From an uncultured Blautia sp. (lineage in GTDB: Bacteria; Bacillota; Clostridia; Lachnospirales; Lachnospiraceae): a DNA stretch of 64,000 nucleotides. A program made the position numbers and the translations under genes. Within the stretch, counting starts at the first letter, position 1. Each line of letters begins with the position of its first letter. Positions 1-8,781 of the stretch are shown here, in pieces. The stretch covers positions 1 to 64,000 of the forward strand of contig UQAX01000003.1 in the NCBI GenBank assembly GCA_900539145.1, given 5' to 3'. The notes under the pieces were generated by a model. That model worked only from the letters and a program-made list of their open reading frames with translations, made no database searches and was not told the DNA's origin.

Positions 1-55
1 GTAGAGCATGCGGCTGTTAACCGCAGTGTCGTTGGTTCGAGTCCAACAGGGGGAG
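1..55 (+). tRNA. tRNA-Asn (GTT), 5' part cut off by window edge
   Basis: The anticodon stem-loop at about 9-25 carries CTGTTAA, giving anticodon GTT for asparagine. The T stem GTTGG/CCAAC encloses TTCGAGT at 31-47, and the acceptor strand ends with discriminator G at 55. The D arm start and 5' acceptor strand lie outside the window. CCA is not encoded. Confidence 0.93.
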
Positions 56-84
56 CTTTTTTATTTTCAGATTTAAAAGAAAGA

Positions 85-125
85 GCACAATGGTTATTGA
101 AAGTGAAAACCATTGTGCTTTTTCT
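85..125 (+). terminator. Intrinsic terminator after tRNA-Asn
   Basis: An 11-bp perfect stem (85-95 with 108-118) is followed by TTTTTCTTT. The A-rich 5' flank means it could also work on the other strand. Confidence 0.85.
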
Positions 126-216
126 TTATTCTTCTTTATAAAAATTCAGCTATTAGCATATATTAGTTATAGGGGTATTTTATCGTGCCGAATTTTAGCG
201 AATTATAAAAGATTTC

Positions 217-240
217 AAAAAAGGACATGAGTCCTTTTTT
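217..240 (+). terminator. Short terminator-like hairpin upstream of deoB
   Basis: AAAAAAGGAC and GTCCTTTTTT pair around an ATGA loop. The stem is mostly A-U, so it is a weak terminator, or an attenuator in front of deoB. A TATAAT at 258-263 lies just downstream, so the deoB promoter may start there, though no good -35 box is seen. Confidence 0.45.
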
Positions 241-313
241 GAGGATATAAGATACTATATAATAAAAATATATGAGCGTAGTGAATAGAATAATAAAGAA
301 AGGGACGAAAATA

Positions 314-1486
314 ATGAGCAAGCAGAGAGTATATTTGATTGTATTGGACAGTTTTGGAATTGGACATGCACCGGATGCGGCTGATTTTGGAGATGAAGGT
401 GCAAATACACTTTATACAATTTCCAATTCAAAGGAATATGATACACCGAATATGAGAAAATTGGGACTTTCTTGTATAGATGGCGTTGACTATTTGGAAA
501 CAGCAGATAAAGTAATTGGCAGTTATGGAAGAATGCAGGAAGCATCGAGAGGAAAAGATACCACAATCGGACATTGGGAGATTGCAGGTATTGTGTCTGA
601 GAAGGCTCTTCCGACTTATCCTAATGGTTTTCCAAAAGAAGTGCTGGATGAATTTTCAAAGAGGACAGGCAGGGAAGTGCTTTGCAACAAGCCGTATTCA
701 GGAACGGATGTTATCAGAGACTATGGAGAAGAACATATTCGTACAGGAAAGCTGATTGTTTATACATCAGCAGACAGTGTTTTTCAGATTGCCGCACATG
801 AAGATATTGTTCCGGTAGAAGAATTGTACAGATATTGCGAAATTGCCAGAGAGATTTTAGTAGGGGAACATGGGGTAGGACGTGTAATTGCCAGACCGTT
901 TGTCGGGGAAGCGCCGAATTTCCGGAGAACTACAAATCGCCATGATTTTTCTCTCTTGCCTCCAAAGGATACTATGCTGGATGTATTGCAAAAAGAAGGA
1001 TACGATACTTATGGTGTGGGCAAAATTTATGATATTTTTGCAGGAAAAGGTATTTCCCATACGCAGCGTATTCAGGGAAATGTGGATGGAATGGAAAAAA
1101 CCATACAGCTTCAGGATGAGGATTTCCATGGTTTATGTTTTGTAAATCTGGTGGATTTTGACATGCTTTATGGTCACAGAAATGATATTGAAGGATATGC
1201 GATGGCTGCAACTGTTTTTGACAAGCAGTTGGGAACTTTTATGGAGAGAATGCAGCCGCAGGATATTTTGATGATAACAGCAGATCACGGATGTGATCCG
1301 GGATTTAAGGGAACAGACCATTCCAGAGAATGCGTACCGTTTTTAGTTTATGGTGAACAGGTGAAAGAAGGGGTAAATCTGGGAACTCGTAAAACATTTT
1401 CCGATATTGCTGCAACCATATTAGACATCTTTGGAATTGACAGCAGATTGGATGGAACCAGCTTTAAGGATGAAATCTTAAAATAG
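314..1486 (+). CDS. deoB: Phosphopentomutase DeoB
   Basis: This cytoplasmic enzyme interconverts (deoxy)ribose 1-phosphate and 5-phosphate, linking nucleoside phosphorolysis to the pentose phosphate pathway and to DeoC. The 390-residue length is normal for the family. The N-terminal DSFGIGH metal-site motif (D12), TIGHWEIAG, DTYGVGKIYDIFAGKGI and the C-terminal ADHGCDPG metal motif of the alkaline phosphatase superfamily are all present. The start at 314 is preferred over an upstream in-frame ATG at 272 because GGGA precedes it by about 8 bases and homologues begin MxKxxVxLIVLDS. It is the first gene of a nucleoside salvage operon, with cdd starting 12 bases after its stop codon. Confidence 0.97.
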   Translation: MSKQRVYLIVLDSFGIGHAPDAADFGDEGANTLYTISNSKEYDTPNMRKLGLSCIDGVDYLETADKVIGSYGRMQEASRGKDTTIGHWEIAGIVSEKALPTYPNGFPKEVLDEFSKRTGREVLCNKPYSGTDVIRDYGEEHIRTGKLIVYTSADSVFQIAAHEDIVPVEELYRYCEIAREILVGEHGVGRVIARPFVGEAPNFRRTTNRHDFSLLPPKDTMLDVLQKEGYDTYGVGKIYDIFAGKGISHTQRIQGNVDGMEKTIQLQDEDFHGLCFVNLVDFDMLYGHRNDIEGYAMAATVFDKQLGTFMERMQPQDILMITADHGCDPGFKGTDHSRECVPFLVYGEQVKEGVNLGTRKTFSDIAATILDIFGIDSRLDGTSFKDEILK

Positions 1487-1498
1487 GAGATGGAAAAT

Positions 1499-1912
1499 AT
1501 GGATAATCTTGAATTGCTGGAGGAAGCAAAAAAAGCCCGCTTAAAAGCCTATACTCCTTATTCAAATTTTAAAGTAGGTGCAGCGCTTCTGACAAAGAGC
1601 GGAAAAGTTTATCTGGGCTGCAATATTGAGAATGCCACTTATACACCTACAATTTGTGCGGAAAGAACTGCTTTTTTCAAGGCTGTTTCAGAGGGAGAAA
1701 GAGAGTTTGAAAAAATAGCCATTGTAGGGGCAAAAGACGGAGATGATGCAAATAAGCTGTGTGCGCCTTGCGGGGTTTGCAGGCAGGTAATGATGGAATT
1801 TTGTAACCCAAAGGAATTTCAGATTATTCTTGCCGATGGGGAAAATACTTGCAGAGTCATGACTTTAGAGGAGCTTTTGCCTTGTGGCTTTAGTTCAGCT
1901 AATTTGAAATAA
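1499..1912 (+). CDS. cdd: Cytidine deaminase
   Basis: The enzyme deaminates cytidine and deoxycytidine to uridine and deoxyuridine, which the phosphorylase encoded downstream can cleave. It is a 137-residue zinc enzyme of the short homotetrameric type. CNIENATY, C53-A-E55 with catalytic Glu55, and the P-C91-x2-C94 zinc pair are visible. AGGAG at 1485-1489 sits 9 bases before ATG 1499, whereas the in-frame ATG at 1490 overlaps that ribosome site and is unlikely to be used. Confidence 0.95.
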   Translation: MDNLELLEEAKKARLKAYTPYSNFKVGAALLTKSGKVYLGCNIENATYTPTICAERTAFFKAVSEGEREFEKIAIVGAKDGDDANKLCAPCGVCRQVMMEFCNPKEFQIILADGENTCRVMTLEELLPCGFSSANLK

Positions 1913-1932
1913 AAGAAAAAGGAGGAAAAAAC

Positions 1933-3465
1933 GTGGAATATGTAATTGAAATGAACCATATTACGAAGCAGTTCGGTGATTTTAAAGCCAATGATGATAT
2001 TACACTGCGCGTAAAAAAAGGTGAAATCCACGCACTGCTGGGTGAAAACGGAGCAGGCAAATCTACGCTGATGAGTGTCCTGTTTGGTTTGTATCAGCCG
2101 GAAGCAGGTCAAATTAAAATTAATGGAAAAGAAGTAAAGATTAACAATCCTAATGATGCCAATGCTTTAGGAATTGGAATGGTACATCAGCATTTTAAGC
2201 TGGTTCACAATTTTACCGTACTGGAAAGTATTGTTTTAGGACGGGAAACGACAAAAGGCGGAGTCCTGAAAATGGATGATGCCCGCAAGAAAATTATGGA
2301 ATTGAGTGAACGATATAAATTCAAAATTGATCCGGATGCGTATATTTCTGATATTACGGTAGGTATGCAGCAACGTGTAGAAATTTTGAAAATGCTGTAT
2401 TGTGATAATGATATTTTGATTTTTGACGAACCTACGGCTGTTTTAACTCCTCAGGAAATTCATGAGCTTATGAAGGTTATGAAGCAGTTGGTAGAGGAAG
2501 GAAAATCTATTATCTTTATTACACATAAATTAAATGAAATTAAAGAGGTTGCAAATCGATGCAGCGTACTTAGAAAAGGAAAGTATATCGGAACCATTGA
2601 TGTTGCAGAAACTTCCAAAGAAGCTATGTCAGAGATGATGGTAGGAAGAAAGGTCAATTTCATTCTGGATAAAAAAGAAATTACTCCCGGTGATGCTATC
2701 TTGGAAGTAAAGAATATGACTATTAAGTCAAAGCATCATGGTAAAGAAGCAGTTAAGAATGTATCGTTTACTGTGCGAAAGGGTGAAATTGTTACTATTG
2801 CGGGTATTGACGGAAACGGACAGTCTGAGCTGGTATATGGTATTACGGGAATGATGCCTATTGACGAAGGACAGATTTTCTTAAAAGGAAAAGATATTAC
2901 CCATGAAAGTATTCGCAAGAAATGCTTGGACGGTATGGCGCATATTCCGGAGGACAGACATAAGGACGGTCTTGTTTTGGATTATGACCTTCAGCAAAAT
3001 CTGGTGCTCCAGAGCTACTTTACAAAACGCTTCCAAAATCATGGATTTTTAAAATTTGATGCAATTCGCAGCTATGCGGAGGAACTGATTAAAAAGTTTG
3101 ATATTCGCTCCGGACAGGGTGTAAACAGTATTGTAAGAGGGATGTCCGGCGGTAATCAGCAGAAAGCGATTATTGCCAGAGAGCTGGACAGAAATCCTGA
3201 CATTGTTATTGCAGTGCAGCCGGTTCGAGGACTGGATGTAGGCGCTATTGAATATATTCATAAGCAGTTGATTGCACAAAGGGATGCAGGAAAGGCAGTG
3301 CTTCTGGTATCTTTAGAGCTGGATGAGGTTATGAATGTAAGTGACAGAATTCTGGTAATGTACGAAGGCGAAATCGTTGCAGATGTAAATCCGAAGAAGG
3401 TTACAACGGAAGAACTGGGATTATACATGGCAGGAGCGAAAAGGAGTGTGAACAATGAAAAATAA
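1933..3465 (+). CDS. nupA: Nucleoside ABC transporter, dual ATP-binding protein
   Basis: This is the energising subunit of a BMP/NupABC-type nucleoside importer. Its 510 residues hold two ABC domains. The first has Walker A GENGAGKST and a degenerate signature (TVGMQQR). The second has a shortened P-loop (GIDGNGQSE) and an intact-looking MSGGNQQK signature, the usual asymmetry of sugar/nucleoside dual ATPases related to RbsA. The GTG start follows GGAGG by 7 bases. It overlaps the next gene by 11 bases, and two permeases and a BMP binding protein follow. Substrate is inferred from this context. Confidence 0.92.
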   Translation: MEYVIEMNHITKQFGDFKANDDITLRVKKGEIHALLGENGAGKSTLMSVLFGLYQPEAGQIKINGKEVKINNPNDANALGIGMVHQHFKLVHNFTVLESIVLGRETTKGGVLKMDDARKKIMELSERYKFKIDPDAYISDITVGMQQRVEILKMLYCDNDILIFDEPTAVLTPQEIHELMKVMKQLVEEGKSIIFITHKLNEIKEVANRCSVLRKGKYIGTIDVAETSKEAMSEMMVGRKVNFILDKKEITPGDAILEVKNMTIKSKHHGKEAVKNVSFTVRKGEIVTIAGIDGNGQSELVYGITGMMPIDEGQIFLKGKDITHESIRKKCLDGMAHIPEDRHKDGLVLDYDLQQNLVLQSYFTKRFQNHGFLKFDAIRSYAEELIKKFDIRSGQGVNSIVRGMSGGNQQKAIIARELDRNPDIVIAVQPVRGLDVGAIEYIHKQLIAQRDAGKAVLLVSLELDEVMNVSDRILVMYEGEIVADVNPKKVTTEELGLYMAGAKRSVNNEK

Positions 3466-4582
3466 GAAGAAAAATATTTTTCGGGGAGAAGGCATGGCAA
3501 GTTTCGGTTCATCCATTCTTGCGATTATCTGCGGTCTGCTCTTTGGACTTATTATTTTGCTCGCAAGTAATCCGAGTCAGGCGTATGGCGGATTTATGAT
3601 GATTTTGCAGGGCGGTTTTACAGACGGTATTCAGGGGATTGGACAGATGCTCTATTATGCAACTCCGATTATTATGACAGGTCTGTCTGTTGGATTTGCA
3701 TTTCAGACAGGATTGTTTAATATCGGTGCGCCGGGACAGTTTACTGTGGGCGCTTATGTAGCAATTTTAATCGGTGTAAAATGTACCTTCCTTCCGGCAG
3801 GAATACACTGTTTTGTAGCCATTGCAGGCGCTGCCTTGGCAGGTGCGTTATGGGGGATGGTTCCCGGTTTATTAAAAGCATTTCGAAATGTAAACGAAGT
3901 AATTGCTTCTATTATGATGAACTATATCGGAATGTATCTGGTAAATATGTTAATTCAGAGAACAATTTATGATCAGGTAAAGAACCAGTCTATGGCAGTT
4001 GCATCTACTGCAAACTTGCCAAAAGCCGGATTGGACAAGATTTTTCCTAATTCCGATATTAACGTAGGAATTCTTATTGTTATTGCTTTTGTGATTTTAA
4101 TTTATGTGATTTTAAACCGTACTACTTTTGGATATGAATTAAAAGCATGTGGTAAAAACCCAAATGCAAGTAAATATGCAGGTATCAATGCAAAGAGAAA
4201 CATTGTGTTATCTATGGTAATTGCAGGTGCATTGTCCGGTATCGGCGGCGCACTTTTATATCTTGCAGACTCAGGAAAATATCTTCAGGTATTGGACATT
4301 ATTGCACCGGAAGGATTTTCAGGAATTTCCGTAGCGCTTTTGGGTATGTCTAATCCAATCGGTATCCTTTTTGCCGGATTGTTTATCGGACATCTTACCG
4401 TAGGCGGTTACAATATGCAGTTGTTTGATTTTGCTCCGGAAGTCATTGATATGATTATTGCGGCAATTATTTACTGTGGAGCGTTGTCTCTGTTGTTCAG
4501 AGGTATTATCCATAAAATTCAAGCCGGAAAAAGTAAAAAACAGACAGATAAAGCAAACAGCAATCTGAAGAAGGAGGAGTAG
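3455..4582 (+). CDS. nupB: Nucleoside ABC transporter permease (NupB/YufP-like)
   Basis: This 375-residue membrane protein has about eight to ten hydrophobic segments and belongs to the BPD_transp_2 permease family (LivH/RbsC-like). Typical motifs are GLSVGFAFQTGLFNIGAPGQ and the cytoplasmic loop FGYELKACGKNPNASKYAGI, which contacts the ATPase. The C-terminus is a Lys/Asn-rich tail. It starts inside the end of the ATPase gene with its own GGAG-like site and is followed after 4 bases by the second permease, so the three are translated together. Confidence 0.92.
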   Translation: MKNKKKNIFRGEGMASFGSSILAIICGLLFGLIILLASNPSQAYGGFMMILQGGFTDGIQGIGQMLYYATPIIMTGLSVGFAFQTGLFNIGAPGQFTVGAYVAILIGVKCTFLPAGIHCFVAIAGAALAGALWGMVPGLLKAFRNVNEVIASIMMNYIGMYLVNMLIQRTIYDQVKNQSMAVASTANLPKAGLDKIFPNSDINVGILIVIAFVILIYVILNRTTFGYELKACGKNPNASKYAGINAKRNIVLSMVIAGALSGIGGALLYLADSGKYLQVLDIIAPEGFSGISVALLGMSNPIGILFAGLFIGHLTVGGYNMQLFDFAPEVIDMIIAAIIYCGALSLLFRGIIHKIQAGKSKKQTDKANSNLKKEE

Positions 4583-4586
4583 GAGT

Positions 4587-5540
4587 ATGGATATTGTATA
4601 TTTTATTATGCAGCAGACAATGTTTTTTGCCATCCCGCTTCTGATTGTAGCTATTGGCGGTATGTATTCTGAGCGAAGCGGCGTCATTAACATTGCGCTA
4701 GAAGGTATTATGGTAATCGGAGCTTTTGCAGGTGTCCTTTTTATCAATATGACACAGGCAAATTTAAGCGGACAGGGGCTTTTGCTCATTGCCATTGTGA
4801 TTGCAGGCGTTACGGGAGGAATTTTCTCACTGCTTCACGCATTTGCATCTATTAATATGAAAGCGGACCAGACAATCAGCGGTACTGCACTGAACATGTT
4901 TGCTCCTGCATTTGCAATTTTTGCAGCAAGAACCATTCAGGAAGTGCAGCAAATTCAGTTTACAGATACTTTCCAGATTGATAAAGTTCCTGTATTGGGA
5001 GATATTCCTGTAATTGGACCATTATTTTTCCAGAATTGTTATATTACAACTTATATTGGGATTTTAATTTTCCTTGTAGCAGCTTTTGTAATTAAGAAAA
5101 CAAGATTTGGATTAAGACTTCGTGCCTGTGGAGAACATCCGGGAGCAGCAGACTCTGTGGGTGTTAATGTTTATAAAATCAGATATTCCGGTGTTATTAT
5201 TTCCGGTGTTCTTGCGGGAATTGGCGGTTTGGTTTTCGTTGTACCGACCTCCACAAACTTTAATGCAAGTGTTGCGGGATACGGATTTTTGGCATTGGCA
5301 GTATTGATTTTTGGACAGTGGAGAAGCAACAAGATTTTTCTGGCAGCATTTTTCTTTGGAATTATGAAGACTTTGGCAAGTGCATATTCTGCTATTCCTG
5401 TTTTAAAGGATCTTCCAATTCCAAATGAAATTTATAAAATGATTCCTTACATTGCAACTTTGGTAGTTCTGGCATTCTTCTCCAAGAATTCACAGGCTCC
5501 GAAGGCAGAAGGTATTCCTTACGATAAAGGAAGCAGATAA
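4587..5540 (+). CDS. nupC: Nucleoside ABC transporter permease (NupC/YufQ-like)
   Basis: This second, shorter permease (317 residues) presumably forms a heterodimer with the preceding one. MYSERSGVINIALEG near the N-terminus and the coupling loop FGLRLRACGEHPGAADSVGV are family hallmarks, and multiple hydrophobic helices span the protein. GAAGGAGGAG lies just before the ATG, overlapping the end of the upstream permease gene. Importers with one dual ATPase, two unequal permeases and a BMP lipoprotein are known nucleoside transporters in Lactococcus and Bacillus. Confidence 0.92.
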   Translation: MDIVYFIMQQTMFFAIPLLIVAIGGMYSERSGVINIALEGIMVIGAFAGVLFINMTQANLSGQGLLLIAIVIAGVTGGIFSLLHAFASINMKADQTISGTALNMFAPAFAIFAARTIQEVQQIQFTDTFQIDKVPVLGDIPVIGPLFFQNCYITTYIGILIFLVAAFVIKKTRFGLRLRACGEHPGAADSVGVNVYKIRYSGVIISGVLAGIGGLVFVVPTSTNFNASVAGYGFLALAVLIFGQWRSNKIFLAAFFFGIMKTLASAYSAIPVLKDLPIPNEIYKMIPYIATLVVLAFFSKNSQAPKAEGIPYDKGSR

Positions 5541-5554
5541 AGGAGGTAATCGCT

Positions 5555-6877
5555 ATGAGAATGTATGATTTAATCATGAAGAAAAGAAATGGGGAAGCTC
5601 TGACAAAAGAAGAAATCCAGTACATGATTACAGAATATGTAGATGGGAAAATTCCGGATTATCAGATGTCCGCATTTTTGATGGCAGTTTATTTTAAAGG
5701 AATGAACGAGGAAGAAACTTTGGCAATGACACAGGCGGTGGCACATTCCGGAGATATGGTGGACTTATCCGGCATTGAAGGAATGAAAGTAGACAAGCAT
5801 TCTACCGGAGGCGTAGGAGATAAAACAACACTGGTTATTGCGCCTATTGTAGCTTCCTGCGGAGTAAAGGTAGCCAAGATGTCAGGAAGAGGATTAGGTC
5901 ATACCGGCGGAACTGTGGACAAGATGGAAGCAATTCCGGGAATGCGAACTTCTTTAGACAGAGAAGAATTTTTTGATGTGGTAAATAAAACAGGTCTTTC
6001 CGTTATCGGACAGTCAGGAAATCTTGCGCCTGCGGATAAAAAGTTGTATGCCCTTCGAGACGTAACAGCAACGGTAGACAGTATTCCGCTTATTGCAGTG
6101 TCAATTATGAGTAAGAAGCTGGCAGCAGGAAATGACGGTATTCTCTTAGATGTAAAAACAGGCAGCGGAGCTTTTATGAAGACCGTGGAGGACTCCATTG
6201 CACTGGCAAAGGAAATGGTATCTATCGGAGAAAATGCAGGAAAGAAAATGGCTGCGTTGATTACCAATATGGACATTCCTTTAGGACATAACATCGGAAA
6301 CAGCCTTGAAGTAATTGAGGCTGTGGAAACATTAAGAGGAAAAGGTCCGGCGGATTTAACTGAGGTATGCTTGCAGTTGGCTTCCAATATGCTTTATCTT
6401 GCAGGAAAAGGTACAGAGGAAGAATGCAGGGCTTTGTCTGAAAATGCAATAAGAAGCGGTGCGGCGCTGGAACGTCTGGTAGCTATGGTAGAAGCGCAGG
6501 GTGGTGACTCAGAAGTTATTTTAAATACGGATAAGTTTGCGAAAGCGCCTTATGTCTATGAAGTAAAAGCAGAAAAAGACGGCTATATTACGCATATTGA
6601 TGCAGAGGGCTGTGGAATTGCATCTGCCATGTTAGGCGCTGGCAGAGAGACGAAGGAAAGCGAAATCGATTATACTGCGGGAATTATTTTACATAAGAAG
6701 ACCGGAGAAAAAGTAGAAAAAGGCGACGTTCTCGCTGCGCTTTATACATCAAAGGAAGAATTATTTGAAGCAGCAGCAGAAAAGTATAAAAAATCTATTT
6801 TTATAGAAGAGGAAGCGCCCAAGAAGGAACCTCTGGTTTATGCCAGAGTTACTCCGAAAGGAATAGAAAAATATTAA
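5555..6877 (+). CDS. pdp: Pyrimidine-nucleoside phosphorylase
   Basis: The enzyme cleaves uridine, deoxyuridine and thymidine with phosphate to the base and (deoxy)ribose 1-phosphate. At 440 residues it has full family length. The thymidine phosphorylase signature is visible in VDKHSTGGVGDKTTL, with GRGLGHTGGTVDK and the SIMSKKLAAG loop downstream. The C-terminal domain contains an ILHKKTGEKVEKGD-type segment typical of this family. It lies 14 bases after nupC behind AAGGAGG. Whether it is Pdp (broad) or DeoA (thymidine-specific) cannot be decided by eye; Firmicute enzymes are usually Pdp. Confidence 0.94.
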   Translation: MRMYDLIMKKRNGEALTKEEIQYMITEYVDGKIPDYQMSAFLMAVYFKGMNEEETLAMTQAVAHSGDMVDLSGIEGMKVDKHSTGGVGDKTTLVIAPIVASCGVKVAKMSGRGLGHTGGTVDKMEAIPGMRTSLDREEFFDVVNKTGLSVIGQSGNLAPADKKLYALRDVTATVDSIPLIAVSIMSKKLAAGNDGILLDVKTGSGAFMKTVEDSIALAKEMVSIGENAGKKMAALITNMDIPLGHNIGNSLEVIEAVETLRGKGPADLTEVCLQLASNMLYLAGKGTEEECRALSENAIRSGAALERLVAMVEAQGGDSEVILNTDKFAKAPYVYEVKAEKDGYITHIDAEGCGIASAMLGAGRETKESEIDYTAGIILHKKTGEKVEKGDVLAALYTSKEELFEAAAEKYKKSIFIEEEAPKKEPLVYARVTPKGIEKY

Positions 6878-6893
6878 GATAAGGAGGAATTAT

Positions 6894-7559
6894 ATGAACA
6901 CAAGTGAAATTTTAAGTCATGTAGACCACACACTTTTGAAAGCTTTTGCAACATGGGAAGATATTCAGAAGTTGTGTGAAGAAGCCATGGAGTACCATAC
7001 AGCTTCTGTGTGTGTACCCCCAAGTTATATTAAAAGAATTCATGACACTTATGGGGAAAAAATTAACATTTGTACAGTAGTGGGATTTCCTTTGGGATAC
7101 AGCACTACAAAAGCAAAGGTTGCAGAGACTGTGCAGGCGATTGAAGACGGAGCATCTGAAGTAGATATGGTAATCAATATCGCAGATGTGAAAAACGGTG
7201 ACTTTGATAAGGTTACAGAAGAAATCAGAAGCCTGAAACAGGCAGCCGGAGATAAAATTTTAAAAGTTATTATTGAAGCCTGCTATTTAACAGAGGAAGA
7301 AAAGATTGCCATGTGCAAAGCTGTTACAGAAGCAGGTGCAGACTACATTAAGACATCCACCGGATTTGGAACGGGTGGAGCTACAATGGAAGATATTCTT
7401 CTGTTTAAGAAGTTTATTGGACCACACGTAAAAATGAAAGCCGCAGGCGGAGTTAAGAGTGTGGAAGATATGGAAGCCTTTCTGGAAGCAGGATGCGACA
7501 GAATTGGCACAAGTTCAGCAATTTCCCTGATTAAAGGGCAAAGTGTAAAAGGTTATTAA
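6894..7559 (+). CDS. deoC: Deoxyribose-phosphate aldolase
   Basis: DeoC splits 2-deoxyribose 5-phosphate into acetaldehyde and glyceraldehyde 3-phosphate, the last step of deoxynucleoside catabolism. The 221-residue class I aldolase shows the Schiff-base lysine in DYIKTSTGFGTGGAT, the second lysine in KMKAAGGVKS, and the phosphate-binding C-terminal GTSSA. AAGGAGG precedes the ATG by 8 bases. It is placed between the phosphorylase and the binding lipoprotein, splitting the transporter genes into two blocks. Confidence 0.96.
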   Translation: MNTSEILSHVDHTLLKAFATWEDIQKLCEEAMEYHTASVCVPPSYIKRIHDTYGEKINICTVVGFPLGYSTTKAKVAETVQAIEDGASEVDMVINIADVKNGDFDKVTEEIRSLKQAAGDKILKVIIEACYLTEEEKIAMCKAVTEAGADYIKTSTGFGTGGATMEDILLFKKFIGPHVKMKAAGGVKSVEDMEAFLEAGCDRIGTSSAISLIKGQSVKGY

Positions 7560-7577
7560 AATTTAGGAGGAAAAATC

Positions 7578-8687
7578 ATGAAGAAAAAACTGATTAGCTT
7601 AGTGCTGGCAGGAGCAATGTTATTAGGAATGGCAGGATGTGCAGAAAAACCGGGTGCATCTGAAGAAGGAAAAAAAGAGGACAAAGGAAGCAAGTACGAA
7701 CTGGCGTTAATCACAGACGTTGGAACGATTGATGACAAATCCTTTAATCAGGGTTCATGGGAAGGTTTAAAGAAATATGCAGATGAAAATGATATCACAT
7801 GTAAATATTACAAACCTTCAGAAAAATCAGATAAGGCTTGTTTAACAGCTATTGACCTTGCTGTAAAAGGCGGAGCAAAGGTTATTGTAACACCGGGCTT
7901 CTTATTTGAAAGACCGATTTTTGAAGCACAGACAAAATATCCGGATACAAAATTTGTTATTATCGATGCAGCTCCGGTAGAGGGTGAAGGTAAAGAACCG
8001 GAAATTAAAGAAAACGTACTTTCTATCTTCTACGCAGAAGAACAGGCTGGATATTTAGCAGGATATGCAGCAGTAGAAGAAGGATACAGACAGTTAGGAT
8101 TTATGGGTGGTATTGCAGTACCAGCAGTTATTCGTTTTGGTTACGGATTTGTTCAGGGTGCAGACGCAGCAGCAAAAGATTTAGGTCTTGCACAGGGTGA
8201 CATCAATATTAAGTATACTTATGTAGGTAACTTCGACGCTTCTCCTGAAAATCAGGCAAAAGCAGCGGCTTGGTACAGCGAAGGAACAGAATGTATTTTC
8301 GCATGCGGCGGCGGAGTTGGTAACTCTGTTATGAAAGCAGCAGAAGGTGCAGGTAAGAAAGTTATTGGTGTAGACGTTGACCAGTCCGTAGAGTCTGAAA
8401 CAGTTATCACTTCTGCAATGAAAACATTAAGTGACTCTGTTTACAATGCAGTGGCATCTGTTTATGACGGAACATTTGAAGGTGGAAAATCTATCACATT
8501 AGGCGCAGCAGATGACGGTGTTCAGTTACCAATGGAAACATCTAAGTTTGAAAAATTCACACAGGAAAAATATGATGAAATTTATGCAGCATTAAAAGAT
8601 GGTTCTATTCAGGTTGCAAATGATACCGCAGCAGATGATGCAAGCAAGCTTCCGGTTAACGTTGTAACAGTTGAGTCTATTAAATAA
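7578..8687 (+). CDS. bmpA: BMP-family nucleoside-binding lipoprotein
   Basis: This 369-residue extracellular lipoprotein is the probable substrate-binding subunit of the NupABC importer. It has a basic start (MKKK), a hydrophobic stretch and lipobox MAGC with Cys21, then a charged linker. The mature part matches the BMP/Med family: ALITDVGTIDDKSFNQGSWEG, a VIVTPGF segment, an AGYLAGYAA segment and a CGGGVGNSV segment. The start is supported by AGGAGG 8 bases upstream. It is separated from the permease genes by pdp and deoC and followed by a strong hairpin, which may allow it to be made in excess. Confidence 0.94.
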   Translation: MKKKLISLVLAGAMLLGMAGCAEKPGASEEGKKEDKGSKYELALITDVGTIDDKSFNQGSWEGLKKYADENDITCKYYKPSEKSDKACLTAIDLAVKGGAKVIVTPGFLFERPIFEAQTKYPDTKFVIIDAAPVEGEGKEPEIKENVLSIFYAEEQAGYLAGYAAVEEGYRQLGFMGGIAVPAVIRFGYGFVQGADAAAKDLGLAQGDINIKYTYVGNFDASPENQAKAAAWYSEGTECIFACGGGVGNSVMKAAEGAGKKVIGVDVDQSVESETVITSAMKTLSDSVYNAVASVYDGTFEGGKSITLGAADDGVQLPMETSKFEKFTQEKYDEIYAALKDGSIQVANDTAADDASKLPVNVVTVESIK

Positions 8688-8706
8688 TTAAGAAATGATA
8701 ATTCGT

Positions 8707-8741
8707 ATAAGCATCTTCACCTTAGGCTGAAAGATGCTTAT
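8707..8741 (+). terminator. Hairpin between the importer block and add
   Basis: An 11-bp perfect stem (ATAAGCATCTT paired with AAGATGCTTAT) has a 13-base loop. It is followed by GCTATTTTAG rather than a clean U-run, so it may be a leaky terminator or an mRNA 3'-end stabiliser for the upstream block. Confidence 0.55.
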
Positions 8742-8781
8742 GCTATTTTAGCAGAGAAATATCTGCCGGAAGGGAGCAGGA

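Noticed and set aside
255..566. Minus-strand frame opposite deoB
   Set aside because: Shadow of a coding strand with no ribosome site; the same holds for the other antisense frames over recognised genes.
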